From Vibrio japonicus (GTDB lineage Bacteria; Pseudomonadota; Gammaproteobacteria; Enterobacterales; Vibrionaceae), in the NCBI RefSeq assembly GCF_024582835.1, contig NZ_CP102096.1, forward strand, positions 2,480,001-2,544,000: 64,000 nucleotides of DNA, written 5' to 3'. The notes beneath the pieces are model-generated. The model was not told the DNA's origin. It searched no databases and was given only the letters and a program-made list of their open reading frames with translations. The stretch's first letter is position 1. Each line of letters begins with the position of its first letter. Both the position numbers and the translations under genes were made by a program. This document shows positions 60,277-64,000 of the stretch, piece after piece.

Positions 60277-61254
60277 ATGACCCAATTTGTTGCAGCAACA
60301 GGGTTAACGAACCCGCACCTACAAACGCTCGCCCCCCGCTTTATTCGCAAGAAAGCCTTGTTTGAGCCTGTTTGGCAAACGCTCTCAACACCAGACAATG
60401 ATTTTCTTGATTTAGCCTGGAGTGAAGATTGGCGCACTGAACAAGCCCAAAGCAAACCCATTTTTGTGCTGTTCCATGGCCTCGAAGGTTGTTTTTATAG
60501 CCCTTACGCGAACGGCCTGATGCATGCATTTGCTAAAGATGGCTGGTTATCTGTCATGATGCATTTTCGCGGCTGTAGCGGAAAACCCAATAACTTAGCA
60601 AGAGCCTATCATTCTGGTGAAGTGGAAGACGCTCGCTTTTTTCTAGAGTATCTGGATGACCTTTTTCCAAATCAAAATAAAGTCGCAGTTGGTATCTCTT
60701 TAGGTGGCAATATGCTGGCAAATTACTTAGCTCAGTATAATGCCAAGCCCCTGTTAAACGCGGCCACGATTGTCTCAGCTCCCCTCGATCTTTCGGCTTG
60801 TTCACAGCGTATAGAGCAAGGTTTCTCTAAGCTCTACAAATCCTATCTGCTTTCTTCACTGAAGAAAAATGCACTACGGAAGCATCATTTATTGAAAGGT
60901 GAGTTGGACCTCTCATACAACAGCATCAAACGTGTTACTAAGCTTTATGAGTTTGATGATTTAATCACGGCCCCGTTGCACGGATTTAAAGATGCTGATG
61001 ACTATTACCAGAGATGCTCTGGGATTCACCGCTTAAAAGACATTACTCTACCGACCCAAATCATACACGCCAAAGACGACCCATTCATGACGGATGCGGT
61101 GATCCCTAAATATGTTCTTCCAGACAACATTGATTACCGGTTGTTTGAGCAAGGCGGACATGTGGGTTTTGTCTCTGGCAGTGCCTTAAAGCCAAGGTTC
61201 TGGCTTGAAGAAGCGCTACCGGCCTACTATGAATGCCTGTCAGTTTCGGCATAA
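60277..61254 (+). CDS. yheT: Alpha/beta-hydrolase YheT
   Basis: 325 residues of the ABHD1/YheT family. The oxyanion segment FHGLEGCFYSPYANG is followed by nucleophile elbow GISLGGNM near 140. The acid is in HAKDDPFMTD near 265 and the catalytic His in EQGGHVGFVSG near 293. The substrate is unknown. Confidence 0.92.
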   Translation: MTQFVAATGLTNPHLQTLAPRFIRKKALFEPVWQTLSTPDNDFLDLAWSEDWRTEQAQSKPIFVLFHGLEGCFYSPYANGLMHAFAKDGWLSVMMHFRGCSGKPNNLARAYHSGEVEDARFFLEYLDDLFPNQNKVAVGISLGGNMLANYLAQYNAKPLLNAATIVSAPLDLSACSQRIEQGFSKLYKSYLLSSLKKNALRKHHLLKGELDLSYNSIKRVTKLYEFDDLITAPLHGFKDADDYYQRCSGIHRLKDITLPTQIIHAKDDPFMTDAVIPKYVLPDNIDYRLFEQGGHVGFVSGSALKPRFWLEEALPAYYECLSVSA

Positions 61255-61285
61255 TACGCGCTCGTCATAAAATTCAGAGGTATTT

Positions 61286-61504
61286 ATGATTATTCCATGG
61301 CAACAAATAGCGCCAGACACGTTAGAGAATCTCATCAAAGAGTTTGTCCTGCGCGAAGGGACGGACTATGGAGAACACGAAGTCTCCTTGCAAAATAAGG
61401 TTGACCAGATCAAAGCCCAGCTCGAATCGGGTGAAGCCGTGGTGGTGTTCTCCGAACTCCATGAAACCGTTGATATTCAACTAAGGCGACACTTTAAAGA
61501 ATAG
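61286..61504 (+). CDS. yheU: UPF0270 protein YheU
   Basis: 72 residues starting [20 protein letters not shown], with the conserved [10 protein letters not shown] and [10 protein letters not shown]. The function is unknown. Position between yheT and prkB is conserved in enterobacteria and vibrios. Confidence 0.93.
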   Translation: MIIPWQQIAPDTLENLIKEFVLREGTDYGEHEVSLQNKVDQIKAQLESGEAVVVFSELHETVDIQLRRHFKE

Positions 61505-61579
61505 TGTGCAGTGACGTGACCCTAAAGCGTGTTATAGTGGTTTTAATTACAGGTAAGTAACTAACAGACAAGGTTTGTC

Positions 61580-62449
61580 ATGTCAGCAAAACACCCTATT
61601 ATCGCGGTAACAGGTTCATCTGGTGCCGGTACTACTACGACATCTGAAGCTTTCCGAAAAATGTTCAACATGATGGACGTTAAGCCCGCATGGGTTGAAG
61701 GTGACAGCTTCCATCGCTTTACTCGACCAGAAATGGACATAGAGATACGTAAAGCCCGAGACCAAGGGCGGCATATTAGCTATTTTGGACCTCAGGCTAA
61801 CGACTTCCCCGCATTGGCTGAATTCTTTCGTCAGTATGGCTACGACGGAACCGGACAAGTGCGCCGTTACCTTCATACCTTTGATGAAGCCGTACCGTAC
61901 AATCAAATGCCCGGAACGTTTACTCCTTGGCAGGAGCTCCCTGAAAACTCTGATGTACTCTTTTACGAAGGGCTTCACGGCGGTGTGGTTGATGGTGACG
62001 TCAACGTATCACAGCACGTCGATTTTTTGATTGGTATGGTGCCGATTGTTAACCTAGAGTGGATTCAGAAGTTCGTTCGCGATACGCGTGACCGAGGTCA
62101 CTCCCGAGAGGCCGTTATGGACTCTATCGTGCGTTCTATGGATGACTACCTCAACTACATTACGCCACAATTTTCTCGGACTCATATTAACTTTCAGCGC
62201 GTACCGACTGTCGATACCTCTAACCCGCTAAACGCCAAAGGCATCCCAAGCCTAGATGAAAGCTTCGTGGTCATTCGACTACGCGGTATAACCAACGTGG
62301 ACTACCCATATCTGCTCGCCATGATAGATGGCTCTTTCATGTCTCGGCATAACACCTTGGTTGTCCCTGGAGGCAAGATGAGCTTTGCGATGGAACTGAT
62401 TGTCAGACCTATCCTTCAGCAACTCATCGAAACGGGTAAAATTGGCTAA
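61580..62449 (+). CDS. prkB: Phosphoribulokinase-like protein PrkB
   Basis: 289 residues with the P-loop GSSGAGTTTTSE near 11-22 and segments typical of the family (VEGDSFHRFTRPEMD, FYEGLHGGVVDGDVNV). It resembles phosphoribulokinases, but the organism shows no Calvin-cycle genes here, so the true substrate is open. It lies directly upstream of crp, as in E. coli. Confidence 0.92.
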   Translation: MSAKHPIIAVTGSSGAGTTTTSEAFRKMFNMMDVKPAWVEGDSFHRFTRPEMDIEIRKARDQGRHISYFGPQANDFPALAEFFRQYGYDGTGQVRRYLHTFDEAVPYNQMPGTFTPWQELPENSDVLFYEGLHGGVVDGDVNVSQHVDFLIGMVPIVNLEWIQKFVRDTRDRGHSREAVMDSIVRSMDDYLNYITPQFSRTHINFQRVPTVDTSNPLNAKGIPSLDESFVVIRLRGITNVDYPYLLAMIDGSFMSRHNTLVVPGGKMSFAMELIVRPILQQLIETGKIG

Positions 62450-62482
62450 GCGACGTTTCTAAAGCACGATTACTTTTCATAC

Positions 62483-62498
62483 CGTGATCATGTGCACA
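62483..62498. promoter_or_regulatory. Candidate CRP-binding site in the crp control region
   Basis: CGTGATCATGTGCACA is a near-palindromic match to the CRP half-sites (GTGA-N6-TCAC, here GTGA-N6-GCAC), 195-210 bases before crp. Since crp is autoregulated in E. coli, such a site is plausible here. Confidence 0.45.
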
Positions 62499-62518
62499 AT
62501 TTTGTTTAGGAAATCAGC

Positions 62519-62647
62519 ATGTGTACCCGATTAAAGTCAAGAAATCAGCTTAGAAAAAGGATACTATTTGAAACCGAAACACAAGATAGCTTGCAGCACT
62601 TATCAAGTGCTCTTATCCTAGTAAGTCCTAATTTAAGGCTTAGCTAA
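62519..62647 (+). CDS. Possible short upstream ORF in the crp leader
   Basis: A 42-codon frame starts ATGTGTACC with AGGA eight bases upstream and ends TAA 45 bases before crp. The product (MCTRLKSRNQLRKRILFE...) is basic at the start and resembles nothing I know. It may be a leader peptide or chance, and conservation would decide. Confidence 0.25.
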   Translation: MCTRLKSRNQLRKRILFETETQDSLQHLSSALILVSPNLRLS

Positions 62648-62692
62648 AACATGGAAAGCGGCAAGCGTACCCTGCAGAGGAAGTGAGATATT

Positions 62693-63325
62693 ATGGTTCT
62701 AGGTAAACCTCAAACCGACCCAACATTAGAGTGGTTCCTTTCACACTGTCATATTCATAAGTACCCATCAAAAAGCACGCTGATCCACGCGGGCGAGAAA
62801 GCAGAAACTTTGTACTACATTGTTAAAGGTTCTGTTGCAGTACTTATCAAAGACGAAGAAGGTAAGGAAATGATTCTTTCTTACCTAAACCAAGGCGACT
62901 TTATCGGTGAACTTGGTCTGTTCGAAGAAGATCAAGAACGTACAGCATGGGTTCGTGCAAAATCTCCTTGTGAAGTCGCGGAAATCTCTTTCAAGAAATT
63001 CCGTCAGCTAATTCAAGTTAACCCAGACATTTTGATGCGCCTATCGGCACAGATGGCAAGTCGTCTTCAGGTGACGAGCCAGAAAGTGGGTGACCTAGCG
63101 TTCCTAGACGTAACAGGCCGTATCGCTCAAACTCTACTGAACCTAGCAAAACAACCTGATGCGATGACGCACCCAGACGGTATGCAAATCAAGATCACTC
63201 GTCAGGAAATTGGACAGATCGTTGGCTGTTCTCGTGAGACAGTAGGCCGTATCCTGAAAATGCTTGAAGAGCAGAACCTAATTTCTGCGCACGGTAAGAC
63301 AATCGTTGTTTACGGTACTCGTTAA
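62693..63325 (+). CDS. crp: cAMP receptor protein (catabolite activator)
   Basis: The 210-residue global regulator. The cAMP-binding beta-roll contains [20 protein letters not shown], including the Arg and Thr/Ser that bind cAMP. The helix-turn-helix [20 protein letters not shown] near 170-190 has the canonical recognition RE...R. Nearly identical in length and sequence to E. coli Crp. A candidate CRP site lies upstream. Confidence 0.98.
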   Translation: MVLGKPQTDPTLEWFLSHCHIHKYPSKSTLIHAGEKAETLYYIVKGSVAVLIKDEEGKEMILSYLNQGDFIGELGLFEEDQERTAWVRAKSPCEVAEISFKKFRQLIQVNPDILMRLSAQMASRLQVTSQKVGDLAFLDVTGRIAQTLLNLAKQPDAMTHPDGMQIKITRQEIGQIVGCSRETVGRILKMLEEQNLISAHGKTIVVYGTR

Positions 63326-63350
63326 TCTCTGATTAACCGAGCAAGAATAT

Positions 63351-63383
63351 AAAAGCCACCAAATGCAAATTTGGTGGCTTTTT
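63351..63383 (+). terminator. Terminator of crp
   Basis: AAAAGCCACCAAAT / ATTTGGTGGCTTTTT stem with T-run about 25 bases after crp. Confidence 0.88.
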
Positions 63384-63489
63384 CTTTATCCGCCTTCTAA
63401 AGAAGGGGGCGACGCCATAACTAAGGCTCGATAGAAGCTATGACGTCTTAAGAACTTGGGTAAGTAACCCTTATTACCAGAGACGTTTG

Positions 63490-64000
63490 TTAACCGTTGG
63501 TGCTTTCGAAGATTTTGTCTGCTGATGCCGCGACAAATCCAGGATAAAGCTCGCCGTTACTCATTGGGTAACGCTTAGCAAACTCGTAAAAGCCGCCCGG
63601 TACGATCTCAGTGCCTTCTGTGAACTGTACTGGCACTTTATCTGCCATCGTCGACGATTGCTCTAATAGCACTTCCGGTGAGCCTTTCACTTCGCCACCG
63701 AATTCGTTGATATCAAACCCAGCTTGACGAAGGTGATCATTCACCTCTTTGACTTCAGCAAAAGCGTTCAGTTGATTCACACTCACTGTAAAGTGGTTTG
63801 CACCGTAACCATGCGCTGCCAGCCATGATGCATATTCGCTCTCTTTTGCCAGAATTTGATAATCGGCAAAGCTAAGATCCCATAAGCGTCCGCCATACAG
63901 GAACTCGTGACCTTTTAGCTTATCGGTGTCCAATTGCTCAACGAGCTTAGCTACGATCGCTTGCAGTTCCTCAGAACACTCGTTGACTTTGAGCTCACTG
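63490..64000 (-). CDS. DUF1338-family protein, C-terminal part (runs off the window)
   Basis: The frame stays open to the window edge, so only the last ~170 residues are seen. The pattern HGYGANHFTVSVNQL and the surrounding GGRLWDLSFADYQILAKESEYASWL resemble DUF1338 proteins. Characterised members are metal-dependent 2-oxoadipate dioxygenase/decarboxylases (HglS type) of the VOC-like fold. Which member this is cannot be decided from the fragment. Convergent with crp. Confidence 0.7.
   Translation of the reverse strand, partial: SELKVNECSEELQAIVAKLVEQLDTDKLKGHEFLYGGRLWDLSFADYQILAKESEYASWLAAHGYGANHFTVSVNQLNAFAEVKEVNDHLRQAGFDINEFGGEVKGSPEVLLEQSSTMADKVPVQFTEGTEIVPGGFYEFAKRYPMSNGELYPGFVAASADKIFESTNG

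Noticed and set aside
63390..63480. Possible small RNA or repeat between crp and the DUF1338 gene
   Set aside because: Only short irregular pairing is visible beyond the crp terminator, too little to call a feature.

Overview
The window is gammaproteobacterial and almost certainly from chromosome I of a Vibrio. The evidence is the purA–motX–rnr–rlmB order, the slyD–yheV–kefB–kefG / yheS–yheT–yheU–prkB–crp block, the sodium-motor protein MotX, a DUF2780 lipoprotein, and Vibrio-type 16S and rRNA spacers. I could not fix the species from sequence reading alone; gene content and rRNA would suit the Harveyi clade or a relative.

Layout. Positions 1-1762 hold a truncated IS630-family copy followed directly by a complete copy. 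Positions 1856-13450 carry two head-to-tail rRNA operons on the minus strand. The upstream one (rrn2, 7719-13450) has tRNA-Ile(GAT) and tRNA-Ala(TGC) in its 16S-23S spacer. The downstream one (rrn1, 2037-7650) has tRNA-Ala(GGC) and tRNA-Glu(TTC), ends with tRNA-Asp(GTC) and a terminator, and has its own promoter squeezed between the operons. Their 16S copies differ by structure-preserving changes in two helices.

Positions 13.6-18.0 kb encode the second half of sulfate assimilation (cysJ-cysI-cysH). Then come a small unknown gene, pspG, dusA, and on the plus strand zur and cheX. Positions 21.3-27.0 kb encode the first half of the pathway (cobA-cysD-cysN-SLC13 permease-cysC): sulfate uptake and activation plus siroheme synthesis for CysI. 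Positions 27.2-33.3 kb are a mixed plus-strand block (cpdB, a Crp/Fnr-like protein, a GNAT protein, an EamA transporter, fklB, a lipoprotein), with an oapA-like LysM protein on the other strand.

Positions 33.5-47.5 kb are the S10, spc and alpha ribosomal protein operons in the usual order, all on the minus strand, with recognisable promoters, leaders and terminators. Positions 47.6-57.7 kb (minus) carry rlmB, rnr, motX, purA, an Ntn-hydrolase, slyD, yheV, kefB and kefG. Positions 57.9-63.3 kb (plus) carry yheS, a TIGR02444 gene, yheT, yheU, prkB and crp. A DUF1338 gene runs off the right edge.

Most of the window is conserved core genome and I found no unknown multi-gene system. The points that most deserve a second look are the nested IS630 copies with an A7 frameshift site, the paired 16S variants, the tandem rrn junction, a terminator-like hairpin in the spc leader, a near-consensus FliA promoter before motX, a sigma-54-like site before pspG, and a possible short ORF and CRP site in the crp leader.
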